Assembly: GCA_900466605.1 (NCBI GenBank)
Contig: UBMU01000032.1
Location: 1 to 58,787, forward strand
Length of the DNA stretch: 58,787 bases
Origin: Hyphomicrobiales bacterium
GTDB taxonomy: Bacteria > Pseudomonadota > Alphaproteobacteria > Rhizobiales > Rhizobiaceae
Direction: 5' to 3'
This document shows, piece after piece, positions 52,137 through 58,787 of the stretch. The notes under the pieces are model-generated. The model searched no databases. It had not been told where the DNA came from and worked only from the letters and a program-made list of their open reading frames with translations. Within the stretch, counting starts at the first letter, position 1; every line of letters starts with the position of its first letter. The position numbers were made by a program, and so were the translations under genes.

Positions 52137-53168
52137 ATGAAAAGAGCACTCATCACCGGGATCACTGGCCAGGATGGTTCCTACTTGGCCGAGCTATTAC
52201 TCGAAAAGGGATACGAGGTCTTTGGCTTCGCACGCCAGGAGAGTTGGTACAGACCGAACTGTGCGAGTCATCTCTCGGGCAGAATTCGGCCGCTTTTCGG
52301 TGACTTGGTAGAAGGTGTCGACATCGCAAATGCAGTGCAAGATTCGCAGCCCGATGAAATCTACAATCTTGCCTCACAGTCCCGGCCTGGAGAATCTTGG
52401 GCGCGCGCACCTGAGACTCTACTTGTAAACGGGTTGGCCGCTACCAGACTGTTTGAAGCTGTACGCCACAACAGGCCGTACGCTCGTGTCTATCACGCTT
52501 CGTCTTCAGAAATGTTCGGACGGCTTTCAAAATCTCAGCGGCAAGACGAAGCGACCTCCTTCAATCCAGTCAACCCTTACGCCGCGGCGAAAGTCTACGC
52601 ACATCACATGGCTGCAATTTACAGAGATAGTTATGATCTGTATATCGCCTGTGGAATACTGTTCAACCACGAGAGTGAGCGTCGGCCACTGCATTTCCTC
52701 ACGCAGAAAGTCGCATACGGCGCTGCCTGTGCAGCACTGGGGATAAAGAACTCGCCTCACCGTAATGAACGTGGGCGCCCTATCGTGGAGGCTGGAAAGC
52801 TTGCGCTGGGCAATTTAGCCGTCGCACGGGACTGGGGGTATGCGCCAGATTTCGTTCGCGCGATGTGGATGATTCTCCAGCAGAACCAACCGCTGGATTT
52901 CGTTATCGGCACGGGTGAAATACGGACTCTGACCGAATTGTGTGAAGTGGCGTATCAAAGTGTTGGTTGCGATTGGGAAGAATGTGTATTAAGCGACCCT
53001 GTTTTAGTCAGGCCTCTGGAGCCGGGACATGTATTGGCCGATGCGTCAAGAGCCCGAGGTGTCCTGGGTTGGTACCCAACAGTAAGTTTTGAAGAAATGG
53101 TGGCACGAATGGTGAGAGCACAGATGGCGCGTCTCAAGCCACTTGTAGAAAGCGGAGAATTAGCGTGA
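52137..53168 (+). CDS. GDP-mannose 4,6-dehydratase paralogue (Gmd-like SDR)
   Basis: 343 residues of the extended SDR family. The start ALITGITGQDGSYLAELLL is Gmd-like, and the catalytic SSSEMFG...NPYAAAK box is present. However, the substrate-binding segment RRTSLFNTDRIDHL of true Gmd (found in the next gene) is replaced by RQESWYRPNCASHL. The C-terminal part also differs (RDWGYAPDFVRAMWMIL retained). It probably acts on a related nucleotide sugar or on the product of Gmd, e.g. as a reductase (inference). It is translationally coupled to gmd (4-nt overlap). Confidence 0.82.
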   Translation: MKRALITGITGQDGSYLAELLLEKGYEVFGFARQESWYRPNCASHLSGRIRPLFGDLVEGVDIANAVQDSQPDEIYNLASQSRPGESWARAPETLLVNGLAATRLFEAVRHNRPYARVYHASSSEMFGRLSKSQRQDEATSFNPVNPYAAAKVYAHHMAAIYRDSYDLYIACGILFNHESERRPLHFLTQKVAYGAACAALGIKNSPHRNERGRPIVEAGKLALGNLAVARDWGYAPDFVRAMWMILQQNQPLDFVIGTGEIRTLTELCEVAYQSVGCDWEECVLSDPVLVRPLEPGHVLADASRARGVLGWYPTVSFEEMVARMVRAQMARLKPLVESGELA

Positions 53169-54247
53169 AAAAAGCTCTAGTCACGGGTGTTACCGGTCAG
53201 GACGGCTCATATCTGGCTGAGTTGCTCCTCAACAAGGGGTACGAAGTTCACGGCGTAAAGCGCAGGACGTCGTTGTTCAATACGGATCGCATCGATCATC
53301 TCTATGTTGACCCACATGATGGAGACCGAAGGTTTATTCTTCACCATGGGGATCTGACCGATTCCTCCAGTTTGATCCGGATCATCCAACAGGTTCAGCC
53401 AGATGAGATCTATAATCTGGCCGCACAATCACACGTTGCGGTTTCGTTCGAGGAGCCCGAATATACCGCGAATTCGGATGGACTTGGTGCCCTCCGAATT
53501 CTCGAGGCTATTCGAATTTTGGGCCTTGAAAATAAAACGAAATTTTATCAGGCAAGTACCTCCGAGCTCTACGGGCTTGTGCAAGAAATTCCTCAGCGTG
53601 AGACAACGCCCTTCTATCCACGTTCGCCTTACGCTGTCGCAAAGCTTTATGCGTACTGGATAACCGTCAATTATCGGGAATCGTACGGGATTTACGCCTG
53701 TAACGGGATTCTTTTTAATCATGAGAGTCCAGTTCGTGGTGAGACATTTGTGACACGTAAGATCACTCGTGCGTTAGCCCGTATTAAACTTGGCCTCCAA
53801 GATTGTCTCTATCTCGGGAACCTCGACGCGAAGCGTGACTGGGGCCATGCCAAGGATTATGTTGAGATGCAGTGGCTAATGCTGCAGCAAGACCAACCCG
53901 AGGACTTCGTGATCGCAACTGGCGTGCAATATAGCGTTAGAGATTTCGTTAACGCTGCCGCCGCCGAAATTGGCATGAACGTAACCTGGAAGGGCGCGGG
54001 CGTAGAAGAACGAGGCTTCGACGACAGTGGCAAGTGCATTATCTCGATCGATCCTCGTTATTTCCGTCCGGCAGAGGTCGAGACGTTATTGGGGGATGCG
54101 AGTAAAGCGCGCACCAAGCTTGGCTGGACTCCTCGGATATCGTTTGAACAACTCGTGTCTGAAATGATGCGGGAGGATCTGAAGTCTGCTGAGCGTGATG
54201 AAATGGTCAAGAAGCATGGCTTCAACACGTTTAACTACCACGAGTAA
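53165..54247 (+). CDS. gmd: GDP-mannose 4,6-dehydratase
   Basis: 360 residues, full length for Gmd. It shows the NADP site VTGVTGQDGSYLAELLL, KRRTSLFNTDRIDHLYVD, catalytic TSELYG and PYAVAKLYAYW (Tyr/Lys), and RDWGHAKDYVEMQWLMLQ. It converts GDP-mannose to GDP-4-keto-6-deoxymannose in the cytoplasm, the precursor of fucose, rhamnose, perosamine and colitose. GTG start with GGAG upstream; it overlaps the Gmd paralogue and is immediately followed by GDP-fucose synthase. Confidence 0.95.
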   Translation: MKKALVTGVTGQDGSYLAELLLNKGYEVHGVKRRTSLFNTDRIDHLYVDPHDGDRRFILHHGDLTDSSSLIRIIQQVQPDEIYNLAAQSHVAVSFEEPEYTANSDGLGALRILEAIRILGLENKTKFYQASTSELYGLVQEIPQRETTPFYPRSPYAVAKLYAYWITVNYRESYGIYACNGILFNHESPVRGETFVTRKITRALARIKLGLQDCLYLGNLDAKRDWGHAKDYVEMQWLMLQQDQPEDFVIATGVQYSVRDFVNAAAAEIGMNVTWKGAGVEERGFDDSGKCIISIDPRYFRPAEVETLLGDASKARTKLGWTPRISFEQLVSEMMREDLKSAERDEMVKKHGFNTFNYHE

Positions 54248-55189
54248 ATGATGAACAGAGACGCCAAAATCTATGTTGCCGGCCATCGTGGGATGGTCGG
54301 GTCGGCTATTGTGCGGAAACTTCAAGAACGTGGCTACTCGAATGTGGTAGGCCGTTCAAGTGGTGAACTTGACCTCACACGTCAGGCCGCCGTCGACGAA
54401 TTTATGACGTCTGAAAAGCCGGATTATATATTTATGGCGGCCGCAAAGGTTGGAGGCATCCACGCTAACAACACTTATCGCGCGGATTTCATCTACGATA
54501 ACCTAATAATCGAAGCGAATATTACTCGGGCGGCGGCTCGGGCCGGTGTAACGCGGATGCTCTTTTTAGGTTCAAGTTGCATCTATCCACGAGATTGTCG
54601 CCAGCCTATTCGGGAAGAAGATTTACTGACCGGACCATTGGAAGCGACCAATGAGCCATACGCTATCGCTAAAATAGCAGGGATTAAGCTCTGTGAAAAC
54701 TTTAACCGGCAGTATGGAACGAGTTATGTATCCGCCATGCCCACTAATCTTTTCGGTCCCAATGACAATTACGATTTAGATAACAGCCATGTCTTGCCGG
54801 CGCTGATTAGAAAGGCACATGAGGCTAAGTTGCGTGGCGATCGCACGTATACTGTTTGGGGTTCTGGGCGTCCCATGCGTGAATTTCTCTATGTCGACGA
54901 CATGGCGGATGCCTGCGTTTTCCTTATGGAGAGGCATGAAATACGAGACGGCCTGTTCAATATAGGTACCGGTCGTGATGTGACTATACGGGAGTTGGCC
55001 AAAACCGTGATGGAAGTGGTTGGCTTCGCGGGACAGATCGTTTTTGACGACACCAAACCTGACGGGACCCCGAGAAAACTGCTTGACGTCAACAAGATGC
55101 GCCAATTGGGCTGGCAGGCTAAAACGGAGTTGCGTGAGGGAATCTCTCTGGCCTATGCCGACTTCCTTGCTCGGCAAAGCGGGGGTTAA
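54248..55189 (+). CDS. fcl: GDP-L-fucose synthase
   Basis: 313 residues. YVAGHRGMVGSAIVRKLQ is the NADP site, and the catalytic triad S (FLGSSCIYP), Y and K (PYAIAK) is present. The long motif ending KVGGIHANNTYRADFIYDNL is typical of WcaG/Fcl. It epimerises and reduces the Gmd product to GDP-L-fucose, which the transferases of the island would use. ATG at 54248 directly after the gmd stop; the ATG at 54251 is also possible. Confidence 0.95.
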   Translation: MMNRDAKIYVAGHRGMVGSAIVRKLQERGYSNVVGRSSGELDLTRQAAVDEFMTSEKPDYIFMAAAKVGGIHANNTYRADFIYDNLIIEANITRAAARAGVTRMLFLGSSCIYPRDCRQPIREEDLLTGPLEATNEPYAIAKIAGIKLCENFNRQYGTSYVSAMPTNLFGPNDNYDLDNSHVLPALIRKAHEAKLRGDRTYTVWGSGRPMREFLYVDDMADACVFLMERHEIRDGLFNIGTGRDVTIRELAKTVMEVVGFAGQIVFDDTKPDGTPRKLLDVNKMRQLGWQAKTELREGISLAYADFLARQSGG

Positions 55190-55949
55190 CCTGACAGATT
55201 GTGTAGTCACTGTCGTGGTTCCATCTTTTAACCAGGGCCGGTTCCTCGAAAAGGCCCTTGCATCGATCTTTGAGCAAGATGTATCGCTCGAAGTATTTGT
55301 CCTGGATGGTGGATCGACGGACAACTCGCTCGACGTTATCTCTCGTTGGAGGCATCGCCTTGCTGGATTTAGAAGTCACCGCGATGATGGACAGGCTGCG
55401 GCAATAAATGAGGGGATTCAGCAAGGACGGGGTAAGTTCGTTTGCTGGCTAAACAGCGACGACTGGTTGTTACCGGGAGCGCTTTCTCGCTTGGTGAGTT
55501 TCGCCGAAGCGAATCCAAATGCGCCAATGGTCTATGGAAAGTGCTGGAACTATCGTGAAAAGACTGGCAGGTGGGACGAAATTTGGGTCGAGCCGTTCGA
55601 TGAGAATCGGTTAGCTCTGCGATGTATAATATCCCAACCGGGTACGCTCATTCGTAGAAGCGCCTGGGAACGTGTAGACGGCGTTGACCCCAATCTCGCT
55701 ATGACAATGGACTACGATCTTTGGTGGCGGTTGCACAAAGTAGTGGGTGCGCCACAGTTTTTTAGCGAGTTTGTGGCCGTAAATCGTGTTCATTCTGAGA
55801 CAAAGACGGTAACACAGCGGCGGCTCCATTATCGAGAAGCAATTGCCACAGTCCGTCGTCACCACGGGAAAGTGCCTCTAAAATGGTGGCTGGCGCAGCC
55901 TTACTCTGTCTGGTTTAAAACCGTCTTACGCCTTGTTCGTTCAGCGTAA
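55155..55949 (+). CDS. glycosyltransferase family 2
   Basis: About 264 residues: SFNQGRFLEKALASIFEQDV, VLDGGSTDNSLDVI, LNSDDW and MTMDYDLWWRL, i.e. the complete GT-A core. It resembles the GT2 domains of the 991-residue protein (same SFNQGRFL / DGGSTDN / LNSDD blocks). The start is uncertain: ATG 55155 overlaps fcl by 35 nt, and later candidates exist. The last gene of the sugar-nucleotide block, probably adding fucose or another 6-deoxy sugar. Confidence 0.87.
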   Translation: MPTSLLGKAGVNLTDCVVTVVVPSFNQGRFLEKALASIFEQDVSLEVFVLDGGSTDNSLDVISRWRHRLAGFRSHRDDGQAAAINEGIQQGRGKFVCWLNSDDWLLPGALSRLVSFAEANPNAPMVYGKCWNYREKTGRWDEIWVEPFDENRLALRCIISQPGTLIRRSAWERVDGVDPNLAMTMDYDLWWRLHKVVGAPQFFSEFVAVNRVHSETKTVTQRRLHYREAIATVRRHHGKVPLKWWLAQPYSVWFKTVLRLVRSA

Positions 55950-56118
55950 AAAGAATTTTTTCGGGGAAAAGCACCTGATGTCGTCTCGTATGAGGGGTGG
56001 TCTAAGTTAGTGCGAACCCTAAAGCCTTGACCAAGCGTTTTCGCCAGAGGCAATTTCCCGAGGGCTGGCTCTTAGGGAGGGGGTGGAGCAAGCCGGAAGT
56101 CTACAAGGCGGCCCGGGT

Positions 56119-56154
56119 TTGACATATAGCGGGTGTGCATAACTCTCCCTGCAG
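56119..56154 (+). promoter_or_regulatory. possible promoter upstream of phosphatase-superfamily gene
   Basis: TTGACA at 56119-56124 is a consensus -35, and TAACTC (56140-56145) is a poor -10 at 15 nt. The position just ahead of the next gene, after an intergenic gap of about 200 nt, fits. Weak evidence only. Confidence 0.3.
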
Positions 56155-56208
56155 TTGAAGAAGCCACTTACTTTCGCTAAGCGTAGCCTACTAACGAAAG
56201 GCGTGCTA

Positions 56209-58281
56209 ATGCAAAAGAATGCATTTTTGGCCCTTACCGCAGCGATACTGGCGGTATCGGTGGTGTTTGTCGGCCTCCCGGCGATGGTGTTCGGTCCCGG
56301 CCAGGCCGACTTTACTTCGTCGTTTCCGAATATCCTTGAGGTCTATTTGACGCCCGCCGCCCTCGTTACGGCAGTCTTTGTTATCCCGGCCGTTATTCTC
56401 CCAGCTCGAATTGGGAAGGTCTGGGCGTGCCTTGTGGCGGTCTTGGCAATCTACTTCTGGGCTCATGGTACGTTCCAGATACACGATTTTGGGATCATCG
56501 ACGGACGAGGATGGACGGCGCGGGTACCGGGGAAAGCGGCGCTAATTGACGTTGTGGTCTCGCTTTTAGTCGCCTTCATTGTATTCAAGTTTGCCGCTCG
56601 GTCTCCGATCATCCTGGGCGTATTCATGCTCGTGTTCGCCGCGCCTATTGCTTGGCAGGCTGCCCCATTAATGCATGGCTACCGGCAGGTATCCAACGAG
56701 ACGGCGCTCAATGAACTCGGCGCATTCAGCAAGAAAAAGAATGTCCTAGTCGTGCTGATGGACACGATGCAGTCCGATATTTTCGAAGAGGTGATTTCCA
56801 AGAATACCGGACTAGCAGAAGAGTTCGATGGCTTTACCTTCTATCCGGACACAGCAGGATCTGCGCCTACGACCTATCTCTCAATACCAGTTATTCACTC
56901 GGGCCGCACCTATGATCCCAAGACACCACTTGCCCCCTATTTTAGGGATGCGGTGGAAAATGGCTCGTTCATGGCAAAGCTGGGCGACAGCGGTTACAGC
57001 GGAATTTTGGTGAACCAAATCTTGGATGCGTGCCCACGTACAGTGCATTGCGTTCCGTCGAGGTCGGTGTTGGCCGGGAGCAAGTCTTCAGTTGTCGCCG
57101 AGGCGGCCAAACTTCTCGATTTGGCCATTTTCCGGATCGCACCGCTCGGGGCAAAGGACGCGGTCTACAACAACGGTGAATGGATAGCGCAGAAGCACAC
57201 ATCCGACGACCGCTTTGTTCACCTGGCGGTGGAAGGAAATGCACTCTTAACGGAAACGGCCGGGGCTGTCAGCGATACGGCTGCAAAGCCTTCGTTGAAG
57301 TTCATCCACTTGTTCACGACGCATCCGCCCTACGTTGTCGACGACAAATGCGAGTATCTGGGCGAAGAGCAGCAGATCAACCGAACATCAGACGAAAACC
57401 AGGCGGCATGCTCCGTTGCCAACTTCGCTAAAATGTTAAAGGCTATGAAGGCCAAAGGCGTCTACGACAACACGGTGATAGCCCTCATCTCCGACCATGG
57501 CAACTACCTCATGAAGAGCAACCGGGTCGATGAGGATGGTTGGCAGTCGCTGATCGGATCAGCTAACCCGACGCTTGTGGTGAAGCCCGCCGGAGCACAT
57601 GGCGCCCTACAAAAGAGCAACGTGCAGGCTCAGATCGGCGACCTCGGAGCAACCATCTGCGGCATGACCGATGATTGCACGGCTGAATTTGGATCGTCGG
57701 TTCTAACGGTCAAGGATGGCCGCACCCGTGTTTTTAATGACTACCGGTGGGACAACTCGTTCTGGACTGCCGAAACAATCGCCACTTTGAAGACCTACCA
57801 GATCACAGGACCTCTGTTTGCCTCATCGAGTTGGGAATCTACCGTTTCCCTAAAGACCGGCGAACTAGTGCAGTTCAACAACCGTGATGCGACGAAATAC
57901 ATGTTTGGGGGGTGGGCTGTGCCTGAGCAGTGGGGAACTTGGACGATAGAAAAAGCGGCGTCTCTCGGCTTCGGGATCGAACCGTCTGCTGAAAACGGTG
58001 CCGTCGAGGTCACCCTTCGCGGCTTCGTAGCGCCAGCAATCCCGAACCGTGCAGTGAATATCTACGTGAACGGCGCGCTAGTTGCAGAGCAGGTATTCAC
58101 GCTCGCCCGCTCAAAGGAAACGATACAGCTTCCGATCCCGCGGTCTGTGGATCACGTACGGATTAAATTCGAGGTTGTGGATACGAGATCGCCTGCAGAT
58201 CTCGGCCTATCACGAGACGATAGAGCGATCGGCATTGGCCTCGAACGACTGCGAATCGTGCCTGCAAAGTTCACGCAATGA
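56209..58281 (+). CDS. membrane alkaline-phosphatase-superfamily enzyme (sulfatase/LTA-synthase-like)
   Basis: About 690 residues. The first 165 contain four to five membrane spans. Residues ~185-490 are a periplasmic alkaline-phosphatase-superfamily domain: VLVVLMDTMQSD (metal Asp), SAPTTYLSIP (probable Thr nucleophile) and ALISDHGNY (metal Asp-His). A beta-rich C-terminal domain follows (~535-690). Relatives transfer phospho-headgroups (phosphoglycerol, phosphoethanolamine) to glycans or lipids, or cleave sulfates. I prefer ATG 56209 behind AAAGGCGTGCTA; the frame is open to 56155. It likely decorates the exported polysaccharide on the periplasmic side (inference). Confidence 0.82.
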   Translation: MQKNAFLALTAAILAVSVVFVGLPAMVFGPGQADFTSSFPNILEVYLTPAALVTAVFVIPAVILPARIGKVWACLVAVLAIYFWAHGTFQIHDFGIIDGRGWTARVPGKAALIDVVVSLLVAFIVFKFAARSPIILGVFMLVFAAPIAWQAAPLMHGYRQVSNETALNELGAFSKKKNVLVVLMDTMQSDIFEEVISKNTGLAEEFDGFTFYPDTAGSAPTTYLSIPVIHSGRTYDPKTPLAPYFRDAVENGSFMAKLGDSGYSGILVNQILDACPRTVHCVPSRSVLAGSKSSVVAEAAKLLDLAIFRIAPLGAKDAVYNNGEWIAQKHTSDDRFVHLAVEGNALLTETAGAVSDTAAKPSLKFIHLFTTHPPYVVDDKCEYLGEEQQINRTSDENQAACSVANFAKMLKAMKAKGVYDNTVIALISDHGNYLMKSNRVDEDGWQSLIGSANPTLVVKPAGAHGALQKSNVQAQIGDLGATICGMTDDCTAEFGSSVLTVKDGRTRVFNDYRWDNSFWTAETIATLKTYQITGPLFASSSWESTVSLKTGELVQFNNRDATKYMFGGWAVPEQWGTWTIEKAASLGFGIEPSAENGAVEVTLRGFVAPAIPNRAVNIYVNGALVAEQVFTLARSKETIQLPIPRSVDHVRIKFEVVDTRSPADLGLSRDDRAIGIGLERLRIVPAKFTQ

Positions 58282-58307
58282 TCTAACGACAGGCTGCCAG
58301 CCTAGCG

Positions 58308-58337
58308 CTACGGCCGTTTCAACGACCGTAGCTTTTA
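58308..58337 (+). terminator. rho-independent terminator
   Basis: CTACGG(C)CGT and ACG(A)CCGTAG form a 9-bp stem with one mismatch around a TTCA loop, followed by CTTTTAT. It lies 27 nt after the phosphatase-superfamily gene stop. Confidence 0.8.
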
Positions 58338-58362
58338 TATCCAGCATTCATCCGGCGGCTTG

Positions 58363-58623
58363 TTAGCCGGCAACTGCCACAAATATCTCCTTCGGGACCA
58401 AGACAATAACGAAGAGAACCGCAATTGCGAATAGGCTCACGCGAGCGCTCAAATTGATCAGTGACAGAACGCCAACAACAAGGGCGATCACGAAACTGTT
58501 AGGCAGATCGTAGGGAGCGATCCATAGAAGCGCGAACGCGACAACAGTGAAGATCACTGCGCGGCCTCCTCGGGCGCCGACGGTGCTAACCACTTCGGCA
58601 AGTGTTTCGTCAAACCTATCCAT
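58363..58623 (-). CDS. small integral membrane protein, unknown
   Basis: 86 residues beginning MDRFDETLAEVV with GGAGAACGAG before the ATG at 58623; the frame extends to 58695 without a site. After a short polar N terminus there are three hydrophobic segments (about 18-35, 41-57 and 60-82). No family is recognised. It is convergent with the phosphatase-superfamily gene. The remaining 58624-58787 shows no gene. Confidence 0.55.
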   Translation of the reverse strand: MDRFDETLAEVVSTVGARGGRAVIFTVVAFALLWIAPYDLPNSFVIALVVGVLSLINLSARVSLFAIAVLFVIVLVPKEIFVAVAG

Positions 58624-58787
58624 CTCGTTCTCCGTAAACGTTTGGTCGCTGATGTTCGAGTTACGCACCACACGCACGATTCGAAGGGCTTCCACAAGTC
58701 CAACTCTTTATCGCCATCCTAGAAACGCATGTCTTGCACTCGACAGCCCAATTCGTGCGTTTCCCAGGGGTAATCCTCCCCGTTTTA

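Overview
The window looks like a chromosomal or large-replicon segment of an alphaproteobacterium of the Rhizobium/Agrobacterium/Sinorhizobium group. This rests on protein style (FecR-TPR-barrel plus CHASE2 cyclase, NoeA-like methyltransferase, rhizobial sugar-acid catabolic operon, multi-receiver histidine kinases) and on a GC-rich base composition. No rRNA, tRNA, CRISPR array or intact insertion sequence was seen.

Layout. (1) 1-4450: 3' end of a type I secretion adaptor gene, a decayed IS66-family transposase, a ClC-type Cl-/H+ exchanger, two overlapping single-helix peptides and the Na+/H+ antiporter nhaA, which suggests a small ion/pH homeostasis group. (2) 4451-10903, minus strand: a tight four-gene signalling operon: CHASE3-GAF hybrid kinase with three receivers, stand-alone CheR-like and CheB-like enzymes, and a receiver-kinase-receiver protein. 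(3) 11192-22904: a divergent catabolic locus for an unidentified sugar or sugar acid. A LacI regulator, two SDRs, a UgpC/MalK-type ATPase, a 2-hydroxyacid dehydrogenase, an IlvD/Edd sugar-acid dehydratase and an RraA/HMG-aldolase-like protein run leftward. The binding protein, two permeases and a sugar isomerase/epimerase-like protein run rightward. (4) 22901-26661: aldo/keto reductase and luciferase-like monooxygenase genes divergent from a LysR gene with a near-ideal operator, then a second, convergent LysR. (5) 26662-29963: a scarred region with few genes. It holds two displaced fragments of a ligD-type DNA ligase gene on either side of an ICMT-like methyltransferase, a probable small RNA or orphan terminator, and a small membrane protein.

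(6) 29964-34739: a compact operon of a small unknown protein, an N-formylglutamate-amidohydrolase-like enzyme, a DUF1704/MATCAP-type metallo-carboxypeptidase with HExxxH and QEGLA motifs, a glutathione-synthetase-like ATP-grasp ligase and a doubtful small ORF. It looks like a peptide or amino-acid-conjugate making and trimming system of unknown product. (7) 34750-41153: a Pycsar-effector-like (DUF5706-type) membrane protein divergent from a FecR-TPR-outer-membrane-barrel fusion that overlaps a CHASE2 adenylate cyclase gene. (8) 41222-58281: a surface-polysaccharide island, apparently lower in GC than its surroundings. It has a mannose-6-phosphate-isomerase-type cupin, a GT4, a NoeA-like kinase/methyltransferase fusion, a small YLDPGTG protein, Wzm/Wzt-type ABC exporter, two methyltransferases (one with a coiled-coil tail), a 991-residue triple glycosyltransferase, a Gmd paralogue, Gmd, GDP-fucose synthase, a GT2 and a membrane-bound alkaline-phosphatase-superfamily enzyme. 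Together they would make GDP-fucose or a related 6-deoxyhexose, build a glycan on the cytoplasmic side, cap it, and export it by the ABC route.

The best candidates for an undescribed system are the MATCAP/ATP-grasp/formylglutamate-amidohydrolase operon and the orphan Pycsar-like effector beside a cyclase operon.
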